Of a stretch of 35,699 nucleotides of DNA, positions 8,801 to 16,344 are shown in pieces. The notes beneath the pieces are model-generated. The model searched no databases, was not told the DNA's origin, and saw only the letters and a list, made by a program, of their open reading frames with translations. Both the position numbers and the translations under genes were made by a program. The stretch comes from a virus, in the IMG/VR virus record IMGVR_UViG_3300045970_000368, positions 1 through 35,699 of that record, one strand, 5' to 3'. Position 1 is the first letter of the stretch. Each line of letters begins with the position of its first letter.

Positions 8801-9966
8801 TTGAACGCCTTGTCCATCGCGGGCCAGATCAACTCGTCCAAGTCGGCGGGGAGGCCGGTGCCCCACTCGCCGTTCTCGTCCTTGAACGCAACGTCGGCCG
8901 CGTCATCCTCGCCAGCGTTGATCACTTGGCGGAGCCGCTCACCGATGGCCCACGTGAGAAGCTGCCCGCCGTTCATGTCGGTGAAGAACCGGCGCTGGTA
9001 GTCCAGCACGTCGTCGTCGGTGCGGAGCGAGCCCTGCTCACTCTTGTCCTTCGCCTCGTGATAGGACGGCATGAAGAGGGTGCCGTTCTCCACGAGCAGC
9101 GCCAGCGACCGCAGCGCGGCGGTGTCGATGTCACCAGAGGCGACGTTCTTGTGGAAGTCCTTGGTGAGGTCGCCCGTCTCGTCCAGCCACTTGGAGAGGC
9201 TCCGCTCCTTCGACTTCCGGCGCTCGACCACGGCGTGCGCCTTCTTGATCATCTCCGGGTCTTCCAGCGCGGCCTGAACGGAGTTGTTGAAGCGGCCCCA
9301 CGCCTCCTCCGCGTCCTCCTCCGACTCGCCCCCCTCCACGAGCATCCCGGTCACGAAGTCGTGGACGGAGGCCCCGTTGTGCTGGGCCGCGTCGATCAGG
9401 TTCTTCAACATGGCCCCGTCGAAGTTGGGCATATTGATCTTGGACGCGAGGAACTCGTCCAGCGTGTCGTCGAACCCGATGATGACTTCCAGCTTCTTGT
9501 AGAGGTTGATGACCTCCGTATCAGGGAGGGCCTCGGTAAACCGATCACCGCTCGGCGCGGGGCGCACGCCGTAGCGGACGTGCCCGTGCTTGTCGAGGTA
9601 CCACTTGGACGCCCCGCGCGTACCGGCGGCAGCGGCCTCGGTTGGCTTGCGGTCGGCCTTCGTCTGGGCCGCGCTCTTGGGGGCGTTCTTCGGGGCCTTC
9701 GGCTCCTTGGCCTTGGGCTCGGGCTTCTTCTTTGGGGCGGGCTTCTTCACCGCCTTGAACAGATCATCCCCGTCGCCAGCCGAGACGAAGAGGGGTGAGG
9801 TGGACTTGGTCAGCCGCGCCGAGAGACGAAGGGCGGAAGCGATGCCTGCATTGATCTTAGTGAGGGTCATGAGGTACGCCCGCTCCATGGGCAAAACGAG
9901 GCTGTCCAGAACACCACTCTGGGTGTCTGGACCGTCCCGCCCTTCGTGCTCGTGCTGATCGGCCAT
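5866..9966 (-). CDS. Giant SNF2-family helicase/translocase with low-complexity tails (probable virion polyvalent protein)
   Basis: 1366 aa. The central region (about 490-1020) holds a complete SNF2 (superfamily 2) motor: motif I ADTGMGKT with Lys512, motif II DEAH (663-666), motif III MTATPMPNG, motif V GGAGLNLQKS and motif VI GRVHRTGQ (980-987). All catalytic residues look intact, so ATP-driven movement on double-stranded DNA is expected. The first 120 residues are Lys/Pro/Ala-rich. They contain GDDLFKAVKK and are followed by WYLDKHGHVRYG, a variant of a motif also found in the topoisomerase fusion. Residues about 380-480 are helical. The C-terminus has another Lys/Ala/Pro-rich linker and a short helical cap. 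It lies between head genes rather than replication genes, so packaging and ejection (as for phage P1 DarB) is the favoured inference. The ATG at 9966 has a weak ribosome site; an internal ATG at 9870 is less likely. Confidence 0.95.
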   Translation of the reverse strand: MADQHEHEGRDGPDTQSGVLDSLVLPMERAYLMTLTKINAGIASALRLSARLTKSTSPLFVSAGDGDDLFKAVKKPAPKKKPEPKAKEPKAPKNAPKSAAQTKADRKPTEAAAAGTRGASKWYLDKHGHVRYGVRPAPSGDRFTEALPDTEVINLYKKLEVIIGFDDTLDEFLASKINMPNFDGAMLKNLIDAAQHNGASVHDFVTGMLVEGGESEEDAEEAWGRFNNSVQAALEDPEMIKKAHAVVERRKSKERSLSKWLDETGDLTKDFHKNVASGDIDTAALRSLALLVENGTLFMPSYHEAKDKSEQGSLRTDDDVLDYQRRFFTDMNGGQLLTWAIGERLRQVINAGEDDAADVAFKDENGEWGTGLPADLDELIWPAMDKAFKRKLSDKEQDLIAQRVNEIGFSMQKQIEEMNNFEGGEAISMLLREEITSKELFHNEDVLKTVNARVQAKRELRTKAIAAREDSNFELSKSMKGKLTLMDYQKKMVNWMLTIKRGMLAADTGMGKTPMLISAVSKLIEEGKTKRGVLVLPKSLVKQWPDEIKAFFPDAEVVTLGEGMSMEDRLDMIEAINSGDMKADFVIMSASTLEFDAEVGEKVRTLEKEYQAKVKERTGGKKGKAAGSTADLDEEYGNQLAALRREDRMANALRELEGAVVFDEAHHSSQGLKNKGNRHHHIAAEMLRGREYGWLMTATPMPNGQPEEMFNLTNLIHPGAAGESLSRFTKKVATYAEEYDEATGKKVMKLTDHSDWTEMNKTLMPYVYAKKKSDPDVRRDQKAAGMTELQDANHRESVLAMDPELQEMYAQAGSFVPFDRKDDPEYKPFDQLAGPAKYMRVLDQQLKLATSPKLIFGPDWKGPQPKIEHVGDLVAKHFNDPANTDHPVVIFSAFPSSFKYMKEELAKKHGIDPSLIGEIHGGVAQSERDLVQDAANAGKIKIVLVGVQAGGAGLNLQKSANKIIFLDKPWAPADVDQAVGRVHRTGQKETVDVVHVRLNGAIDETKVKKLRAKIMSTEAALYANLGENYAGAAMMASALKLLGQTENDPSAGKTNEQLQSEIKALGLTGIPTAQVLKTQFNKEKFAETQDFLHWQKFGGQYLRQMRTVNKTRLQNHKIDKETYLKRERKIAREELAWNAVTQEAGATEVLTPKKGKGKGSTQPPAEFVALKGKNTFSPGTMEHEILDAMITKNVRTPEDLVETLLAPVIAKNAPDDHVETIKPKLLTLARKKFAELTRSGHLVPRTGRGADPKTEMPKGTGGDEPAAPKAKAAKPAAKPAAKEAPKKAPQKPAKAPAAAPKAGTITYKAKTHPKLKGDDLGLWKMFLKHKPKNFAEVVEKIAGGDKALGAELKPFMDKFKKMGLIE

Positions 9967-9967
9967 G

Positions 9968-10960
9968 CTACTCGTCGGTGCTGGTCGAATCGTCGTCGGT
10001 GCTGGACTCCTCGTCCGACGTGACCTCGCTCGACTCCTCCTCGCCCTCGTCGTCGCCCTTGGGCGGCGGCGGGCCCTTGCGGAGCGACTGCGCCTGCTCC
10101 ATCACGAGGTTGCGCGGGGACGAGAGGCCGGGGACGCCGTCCTCCTCGACCGACTTGGCGAAGTCGGCGTCGGCCGTGCCGTCGTAGCGCACGGCGGCGA
10201 AGCTCTTCGCGAGGGGGAACAGGCTCTTCTCGGTGGTGGGGTTGCCGGGCTGGGTGGCGCGGCGCTGCACGCCCTTGCCCTGCGAAGCGCCCTTGGCCTT
10301 GGCCGGGATGAACGAGCCGGTCTTGCCGCCCTTGTGGGGCTCCATCTGGTTGCCGATGTCGAGCTTGCCCTTCTTCTTGCCCTTCTTGCGGCCCTTGATG
10401 ATCAGGCCGTCCTCGCTCTTGGCGATGAGGAGGCCCTCACCGCAGTTGGGGCACGAGTGCGCCCCGATGTCCGACTTGAAGATCTGTTCGAAGTCCATGT
10501 CCGCTCCTTGGTTGGTGGTGAGGCTCTTCTCGCTGCTGTACTTGTAGATCTTGAACCCGCCGCCCTGCTTGTGCTGCTCCGGGTACTTCTTCACGTAGCT
10601 CGCGTGGCACCGCTGCGCGCCCAGCTTGGTCCCGTGAACGTGCTCGCAGCTTCCGCCCTCCGACTTGTGCCCGACGAAGAAGCCCGGCGACTTCGCGGCC
10701 TTGTTCAGATCCCCGGCCCCGGTGGACCGCTGGAAGATCTGCTGGTAGTGGTGGTTGGCGACCGCCTGCATCCGGGTCTTCTCGGTGTGCATCCCGAGCT
10801 TGACCTGATTGGAGACCGCGCCCTTGGGGTTGTAGACGAGCGGCGACTTCCCGCTCTTGTCCTTCTTGCCCACGTTGTGGATGTAGGTCCCGTGCCCCGC
10901 CACGAGGTGGTGGTAGTGCTTGCTCGTGGGCTTGAACGTCAACGAGTTGCCATCCGGCAT
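9968..10960 (-). CDS. Zinc-ribbon, DLxK-motif virion-type protein with acidic tail
   Basis: 330 aa, started by an ATG behind AAGGAGATCAAT. There is no overall family match. Visible parts are a His-rich N-terminus (1-80), GDLNKAAKS (83-91), a Cys/His cluster (105-119), an FKSD segment followed by a half zinc ribbon (HSCPNCGEGLLI, about 168-179), a Lys/Gly-rich stretch (189-200), TEKSLFPLAKS and DADFAKSV (243-271), and a 30-residue Asp/Glu/Ser tail. The alternation of basic, Cys/His and DLxK or FxKS segments mirrors the 757-aa protein before the portal gene, suggesting a shared class of internal head proteins. The acidic tail could mimic DNA or mask the basic part. Function unknown. Confidence 0.88.
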   Translation of the reverse strand: MPDGNSLTFKPTSKHYHHLVAGHGTYIHNVGKKDKSGKSPLVYNPKGAVSNQVKLGMHTEKTRMQAVANHHYQQIFQRSTGAGDLNKAAKSPGFFVGHKSEGGSCEHVHGTKLGAQRCHASYVKKYPEQHKQGGGFKIYKYSSEKSLTTNQGADMDFEQIFKSDIGAHSCPNCGEGLLIAKSEDGLIIKGRKKGKKKGKLDIGNQMEPHKGGKTGSFIPAKAKGASQGKGVQRRATQPGNPTTEKSLFPLAKSFAAVRYDGTADADFAKSVEEDGVPGLSSPRNLVMEQAQSLRKGPPPPKGDDEGEEESSEVTSDEESSTDDDSTSTDE

Positions 10961-10975
10961 ATTGATCTCCTTTTC

Positions 10976-12589
10976 TTACGGCTTGCGCTTCTTGGGCGCG
11001 GTGAGTTTCTTGTCGAGCTTGATGATACTCGCCCGCAGGGTGTCGGTTCTACCCCCGGCCTTCACCCCGACCCGGGTGACGAACGCGGAGCCCACCGTGG
11101 TGACCGTGTTGAGCGGGACGCCGTACTTCTTGAAGTGGGCCGCGTGGCGCTTGGGATCTTCCTTCGCCGCCTGCTCGTTCATCGAGTTGAAGCTGACGGC
11201 AAGGAGTCCGCTGACTTCAGGGATCATCCCTTGCACCACGCCGAGCCCCATGGTCGGGTGCTTGATCACATCGCCCGGGGCCCAATCCTCCTTGGGCACG
11301 GGCGTCTGCTTGAAGGTGGTGTGCGCGAGGACGTGCTTCTGCCGCAGGGTGTGAGCCGTATCCATGTGCCGTTCTCCCGGTCGTGCCGCGATGACGCTCA
11401 TCTTACCCGACCGGGCTCGCTTGGTGTACGCCTTGTGCCCCCGCAGCGCCTTGACGACGGGTGGAGTGCGGTGGACGAGTTGCTCGTGCAGTTCCTCCAG
11501 ATAGTTCCTCGGCACGCGGTGGAGGGTCATGAGCGTGGGGTAGTGGACCTTGAAGTGGGTGATGAACCCGTTCACCGGGAGCCGCTCCGCGAGCTTCCGG
11601 AGATCCTCGACTTGGACGTGCAGCAGGCTCGCCAGCTTCCCCGGATCGACGGGCTTGGCCGGGGGAACCGGGGCCTCGGCCCCCGGAGCGCCCGCAGGAA
11701 GGCCCCCAGCGCCCCCGCCCTTGTGTTTGCGGGCCGCGTTCGCCTCCGGATAGCGGTACTGCTTCCGGCCGCCGCTGGAGGACACGCCGGAAGCCTTGGC
11801 GGGCTGGCGGGGAGCGGCACGCTTGGCGTCGAGCTTCTTGGACTCTGCACCCTTGTCCTTGGTGTAGATCGACTTCTTGATCGCGGGCTTGTAGTCCCAG
11901 TTCGGTTCGTAGAGCCGGGCCTCCTTGCCGTTGGCTCCCTCGCCAAAGGTGGACAGGAGTTGGCCCCGCTTCCGCATCTTCTCCAGCGTGTTGTGAACCA
12001 TCAGCGGGAGGCGGCCGTCCTTCACGTCGATCTCGTCCGGGCGGTTGCGCTGCCGCAGATCAGCCACAAGGTAGCTGGCGGTGATGCTTGGCTCCTTCGG
12101 CGGCTTGATCCCGTTCTTGGCGTGGAAGCGGGAGAGACCCATGTAGTTCTCGTAAGCCTCCCGCACGAGTTCATCGAGCTTGGCCTCCAGCCACACCTGA
12201 TTGGCCTTGGTCAGTCCGGAGGTGCCCCACTTGATCTTCTCGGCTTCGCCCTCGCCACCCTCCGCCGTCCACTTGCCGTCGCTGCCCCGGGGCTCGTCGG
12301 GAGGGCCACCCTTCTCCAGCTTCTTGATCTTCCGGTAGTAGTCCGGATCCTCCACGAGGTGGTCGGCGGCGATCTGCTCGGCCGTCTTCTCGTCGTCGGT
12401 GTGCTCCTTCTCGTGCTTGGCCCCCTCCTTCAGCTTCTTCTTGGGGAGGTCCCCGGGCTTCACGCCCTCCTTCTCGGCGCGACCACCATGGAGGGCCTTG
12501 AGGATATGATCCTCAAGCTCCCCCTCGGTCATCTCCACCAGCGACTTCTGGAACACGAAGCGGCGCTCATCGAGGTAGATGGGGATCAT
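10976..12589 (-). CDS. DUF5661-containing multidomain protein
   Basis: 537 aa. The ATG shares one base with the stop of the topoisomerase fusion gene (TAATG), with GAGG upstream. Residues about 43-92 match DUF5661, a small phage domain with the signature EHT-x-D...A-x-x-I-A-x-DHL-x-E-x-P-x-YY, present here as EHTDDEKTAEQIAADHLVED then PDYY. Directly after is PRGSDGKWTAEGG (100-112), which resembles the R-x-x-x-G-[KR]-[WF] linkers common in phage head proteins. A Pro/Ala/Gly-rich linker occupies about 275-320. Residues about 432-467 (WAPGDVIKHPTMGLGVVQG) look like the SH3/Tudor-like domain at the C-terminus of UvrD-type helicases. The tail is basic. It may act with the neighbouring SNF2 protein; role inferred, biochemical activity unknown. 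Confidence 0.9.
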   Translation of the reverse strand: MIPIYLDERRFVFQKSLVEMTEGELEDHILKALHGGRAEKEGVKPGDLPKKKLKEGAKHEKEHTDDEKTAEQIAADHLVEDPDYYRKIKKLEKGGPPDEPRGSDGKWTAEGGEGEAEKIKWGTSGLTKANQVWLEAKLDELVREAYENYMGLSRFHAKNGIKPPKEPSITASYLVADLRQRNRPDEIDVKDGRLPLMVHNTLEKMRKRGQLLSTFGEGANGKEARLYEPNWDYKPAIKKSIYTKDKGAESKKLDAKRAAPRQPAKASGVSSSGGRKQYRYPEANAARKHKGGGAGGLPAGAPGAEAPVPPAKPVDPGKLASLLHVQVEDLRKLAERLPVNGFITHFKVHYPTLMTLHRVPRNYLEELHEQLVHRTPPVVKALRGHKAYTKRARSGKMSVIAARPGERHMDTAHTLRQKHVLAHTTFKQTPVPKEDWAPGDVIKHPTMGLGVVQGMIPEVSGLLAVSFNSMNEQAAKEDPKRHAAHFKKYGVPLNTVTTVGSAFVTRVGVKAGGRTDTLRASIIKLDKKLTAPKKRKP

Positions 12590-15500
12590 TACTCGACCTC
12601 TTCGAACGGGTTGTTGAGCCCAGAGAGGACGGCGCTGGTGAGCCCGTCGAGGGGGTGCGGAGCGGTGGTGACGAGCCGCTCCTCGTACAAGGGCGGCCAC
12701 ACGACGCGGTCGAAGTAGGCGCGCAGCGCCTTCGCCAGCGTCTCGGCAGAATTGAACATCGGCTCCTTCTTCTGCTGCGGCGTGCGGAGGTCGATCCCCA
12801 GCGTGTTCATAGCGAGGAGCAGAGCGGCGGGGCTGATGTACTGGTCACGAACGGTGCCGGTCCCGGTGATGCCCTTCCCTTGCTTGCCCGCACCCTCGTT
12901 CACCCGGTGGCCCAGCTTGTGGGCGGGGTACACGAGCATCCGCTTCAGCATTTCGTTCGCCTTCTTCTTGTCCCAGCCCTTCTGCTTTCGCAGACTGAGG
13001 ATCTTCGCGGTCTGACCCTTCACAACCCCCACGAAATACTTGGTCGCGTGGTAGTGCCGGAAGTTGTGCGCCTTGACGCCCGGTGCGATGGATTGCAGGT
13101 AGCTGTTGATGTCCGCGCTGCTGATCGAGAAGACTCTGTCCGTCTTCTTCTTGCCTTCCTTGAGCGCGGCGAGGATGTCCAGCGCGGCGAGGAACGGCTT
13201 CTCCACCACCACAGGCCCCGCCTTCCGCCACGTGTGCTCGTCAAACCCCTTGGCCGTGTAGGCGTAGCGGATCTCTCGGCCCGCCACCGGAAGGTGTCGG
13301 ACTTGCAGGGAGGTGAGGCCGAACCGGTCCTTGCCTTCCTTTCCGGCGTCAGCGTCCACGCGGGCGTGGAAGGTGTCGAGGCACACCACCGCCAGCGCGA
13401 TCTCACGGGTCCGCTTGTTGGGCGAGTGGAGATCCTGCTTGGCGTGCTCCATGATCTTGTCGTGAGCGCGGTCGAACACGGCCACCTGTTCCCACTTCGC
13501 CTGCAAGGACCCTTCAACCGAGACGGGGTTCACGTAGATGAGGCCCGTCTTGTTCACGAACCTCGGGACCTTGATCTTGGCGTAATACTTCGCGGTCGGC
13601 TCGGTACAGACCTTTCCACCCTTCGCCTCCCACCCGGCCGGGAAGGAAGTGCCGTTGAGCGTCACGTCTTCGTGAGTCGCAGGCGGGCTCCACGAGCCAC
13701 GGAACTCGTTGTGCGCGTCAAGTTCCTCGTTCCCGGACCCCGTGAAGATGCGGCCCGCGAGGAGCGTCGCCTTGTTGGCGAGGCGGTCGGGCGTGCCGTC
13801 GATGATCGCAAACTCCCTTGGATGCGTCTTGGGCGTCCGCTCCCCCTTGAACCCTGCAACCTTCGGCTGCGGGGTGACGGAGTGGCGGAGGTACGCCCGG
13901 ATCACCGGCTTGAAGAAGAACTTGAGGTCGGTCGGCAGCACCTTCATGCCCGTGTGCTCCGCGAGGCTGTCGCAGAAGTTCTTCTTGAACACTTCATCGA
14001 AGCCGCGCGGCGGCGTCTCCGCGCAGAGGTAGCGGGCCAGCGCCCACCCCATCTCCTCGGTGGTCTTGTTCTTGAAGAGCCCCCTGCTCTTGTACGGGGG
14101 TGGGAACTCGATGCCCGGGTTCTTGCACGTCTTCCAGCGCGCCGGTCCCGCCGCCTTCGCCTTCTTGGGCCCCTCGATCTCTCCGGGGGTCGGCGCGGAC
14201 GCGAGCCCGTTCAGGAGCCATGCGTTCCACTCCCCAACCGCGAGCTTCGGCACGTTGAGGGCTTCAATGTCCACCCCGCTACCCTTGAACTTCATGGCGA
14301 AGACGGCGTGGAACGCACGGTTCCAGTCACGGAGAGTGGAAACATTCTTCGCCGCGCACACCTTCATGAGCGCGACCCTGAACTCGTCGTGGTCCGTGTC
14401 GTCGGAGAGGCCGTGGATGGTGATCGGGTGGTCCTTGGTCATGTGCTTCGACCAACGGATCTGCACCTTCTTCTTCGGCTTGGGACGGGGCATCGAACCG
14501 GACGGAGCCGGGGCCTCCACCGGGGCTTCTGCCTGCTCGACGGGCTTGATCCCCTTCGGGTCCACGTGGACGAGCTTGCCCGTCTTGAGGTGGCGAACGT
14601 AGCCCTTGTGGCCGTAGGGCTTCAGCGCCTTCGCCGTGTACTTCCCGGCGTTCGACTCGTCCTTCAGCCAGAGCTTCTGGTACGTGGCGACTTGGGCGTG
14701 CTGCACCGCCGTCATGTACCGGCTGAACTTGTAGGTGCCGTCTTGCTCGACCACCACGCGATGTCCGCTGCGCCCGCCCGGGACCGTCACGGCCCACGCG
14801 CCGGGGCCGGTCTTCCAGACGGTCACCTTGCCCCCGGCGTAGCCGAACTCGGGCTTCCACGAGGGGAGCCACTGCCGCTGGGGCTCGTGCTCCTCGTGCG
14901 CGAGGCGGAGCGGGAGGTACTCCGCGAGATCATCCAGATTGTCGAGCCCCGCCATGTCGGGGTCCTCGCCCTCCGCCTTCTTCGGCCGCCACTCCACCTT
15001 GAACGAGTCGAGGATCCCCTCAAGCTCCTTGCAGAGGTCCGGGAACTCTGATGTCCCCGACCACTCGCCCCACCCGCCGTAGGCCAGCCGGGGACCGACC
15101 TGTCCGGTGCCGCTCCCGCCGTTCGCCTTCTCGACCATCCCGTAGAACCACTCGTTGAAGAAGCGGGCGAAGACCTCGTGCGGGCCGTTGGCGTACTCAG
15201 AGAACTTCCGATTGCGCCGGATGGACGCCATCTTCTCGCAATGCTTGGGGCCGCGCTTGAGCTTCGCGACGAACGCCACCACCTTCTTGTTGACGTGCGA
15301 CCCCGGGGTGGTGCCCGTGCCGCCGAGCTTCTGGTAGTCGAGGTAGTGGCCGAACTCGTGGGCGAAGGCGGCCCACCCCTTCTTCTTCGCGTCACCGACC
15401 TCGATGAAGTTGTAGGTCGAGTAGTAGAACCCGCCCCACTTCTTGCTCTTCGACAGGGAGGGCGCGTCGGTCTGGATCCCCAGCCCGCCATCGGCCTTGT

Positions 15501-16344
15501 AGAAGTCGAAGAGCTTGAGGTAGGGCTGGAGGCCCGCGTTGAACAGCGTCTCCGCCTTGGGATCATTCTTCGCAGACCACACCCGAAGGTGCGCCGTCTC
15601 GTCCGGAGGGCGAACGGTGAGACAGCCCGCCTCCTCCCACAGTTGCACGAGGTCCACGAAGGCGTTGTTCAGATCATCTTCATCGAAGGTGCTCCCCGAC
15701 AATTCGGGGTCACGCATGAACATCCAGTTCACAGCGCGCCCAAGCGCCTCGCGGAGGAGCGTTCCGGCGAGCGGCACGCCCTTCCGCTTGGAGCCGAGCG
15801 ACGTGGCGATGTTGTTGTACAGTTCTTGGTCCTGCTCATCCAGCCCTTGTGCCTTGGTGAGCACGAAGGTGGACGAGAGCGCGCGGGACAGCGCCTCGTT
15901 GTCGAGGACAGGGTCCTCGTAGTTCCCTGTGTCGATCTCCTCGACCTCCGCGTCGCTCTTGCCCTTGGGGGCGGGAGCCGCCGCGAGCTTGATCCCCTTG
16001 GCCTTCACGGGAACCAGCTTGCCGGTCTTGGTGTGCCGGGTGTAGGCGGTGTGGCCGTAGGGCTTGGCCGCCTTCTCCAGATCGATGAAGAACCCGCCCT
16101 TGTCCGTCTCGTTCACGCCCGCGAAGCCGCGACCCACCGGCACGTCGGGGATGGTCTCGTCTTGCGTGGTCTCGTTGTCCGGGGCCTCTTCGAAGTATTG
16201 ATTGATCGGCGTGGGGTCCACCGTCTTGTCTGACGCTGCCACAGGCGCGGTGCGGGCCTTCCGGCCCGTCCAATGCCCATGACCGCGAGCGCCGTTGACG
16301 ACCTCACGGATGATCAGCTTCTCAGCGGATTGGATACGCGCCAC
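12589..16344 (-). CDS. Zinc metallopeptidase - type IB DNA topoisomerase fusion (polyvalent protein)
   Basis: 1251 aa, GTG start with GAGG 6 bases upstream, overlapping the previous gene by 23 bases. Order of parts: KPYGHTAYTRHTKTGKLV repeat (94-111); metallopeptidase region (about 160-450) with HEFGH (329-333), zinc ligands His329 and His333, catalytic Glu330, and a downstream PHEVFARFF (388-396) that may supply the third ligand; second copy of the repeat (KPYGHKGYVRHLKTGKLV, 575-592); a linker; and a C-terminal type IB topoisomerase (about 830-1180). The topoisomerase shows VVCLDTFHARVDAD, KDRFGLTSLQ with Arg1007, Lys1032, AHNFRHYHAT with Arg1096, PAHKLGH with His1142/His1146, and GTGTVRDQYISP with Tyr1169 as nucleophile. 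The full R-K-R-H-Y set appears present, so DNA relaxation is likely. Head-gene context suggests delivery with the genome. The peptidase could mature virion proteins or attack host defences. Confidence 0.93.
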   Translation of the reverse strand: MARIQSAEKLIIREVVNGARGHGHWTGRKARTAPVAASDKTVDPTPINQYFEEAPDNETTQDETIPDVPVGRGFAGVNETDKGGFFIDLEKAAKPYGHTAYTRHTKTGKLVPVKAKGIKLAAAPAPKGKSDAEVEEIDTGNYEDPVLDNEALSRALSSTFVLTKAQGLDEQDQELYNNIATSLGSKRKGVPLAGTLLREALGRAVNWMFMRDPELSGSTFDEDDLNNAFVDLVQLWEEAGCLTVRPPDETAHLRVWSAKNDPKAETLFNAGLQPYLKLFDFYKADGGLGIQTDAPSLSKSKKWGGFYYSTYNFIEVGDAKKKGWAAFAHEFGHYLDYQKLGGTGTTPGSHVNKKVVAFVAKLKRGPKHCEKMASIRRNRKFSEYANGPHEVFARFFNEWFYGMVEKANGGSGTGQVGPRLAYGGWGEWSGTSEFPDLCKELEGILDSFKVEWRPKKAEGEDPDMAGLDNLDDLAEYLPLRLAHEEHEPQRQWLPSWKPEFGYAGGKVTVWKTGPGAWAVTVPGGRSGHRVVVEQDGTYKFSRYMTAVQHAQVATYQKLWLKDESNAGKYTAKALKPYGHKGYVRHLKTGKLVHVDPKGIKPVEQAEAPVEAPAPSGSMPRPKPKKKVQIRWSKHMTKDHPITIHGLSDDTDHDEFRVALMKVCAAKNVSTLRDWNRAFHAVFAMKFKGSGVDIEALNVPKLAVGEWNAWLLNGLASAPTPGEIEGPKKAKAAGPARWKTCKNPGIEFPPPYKSRGLFKNKTTEEMGWALARYLCAETPPRGFDEVFKKNFCDSLAEHTGMKVLPTDLKFFFKPVIRAYLRHSVTPQPKVAGFKGERTPKTHPREFAIIDGTPDRLANKATLLAGRIFTGSGNEELDAHNEFRGSWSPPATHEDVTLNGTSFPAGWEAKGGKVCTEPTAKYYAKIKVPRFVNKTGLIYVNPVSVEGSLQAKWEQVAVFDRAHDKIMEHAKQDLHSPNKRTREIALAVVCLDTFHARVDADAGKEGKDRFGLTSLQVRHLPVAGREIRYAYTAKGFDEHTWRKAGPVVVEKPFLAALDILAALKEGKKKTDRVFSISSADINSYLQSIAPGVKAHNFRHYHATKYFVGVVKGQTAKILSLRKQKGWDKKKANEMLKRMLVYPAHKLGHRVNEGAGKQGKGITGTGTVRDQYISPAALLLAMNTLGIDLRTPQQKKEPMFNSAETLAKALRAYFDRVVWPPLYEERLVTTAPHPLDGLTSAVLSGLNNPFEEVE

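Noticed and set aside
6316-9798. Very long plus-strand open frame antisense to the SNF2 gene (also 9965-12718, 12655-15051, 15178-16233, 16295-18415)
   Set aside because: These frames arise from the GC-rich codon pattern of the minus-strand genes. They lack ribosome sites and recognisable domains, while the minus strand has complete family signatures at the same place.
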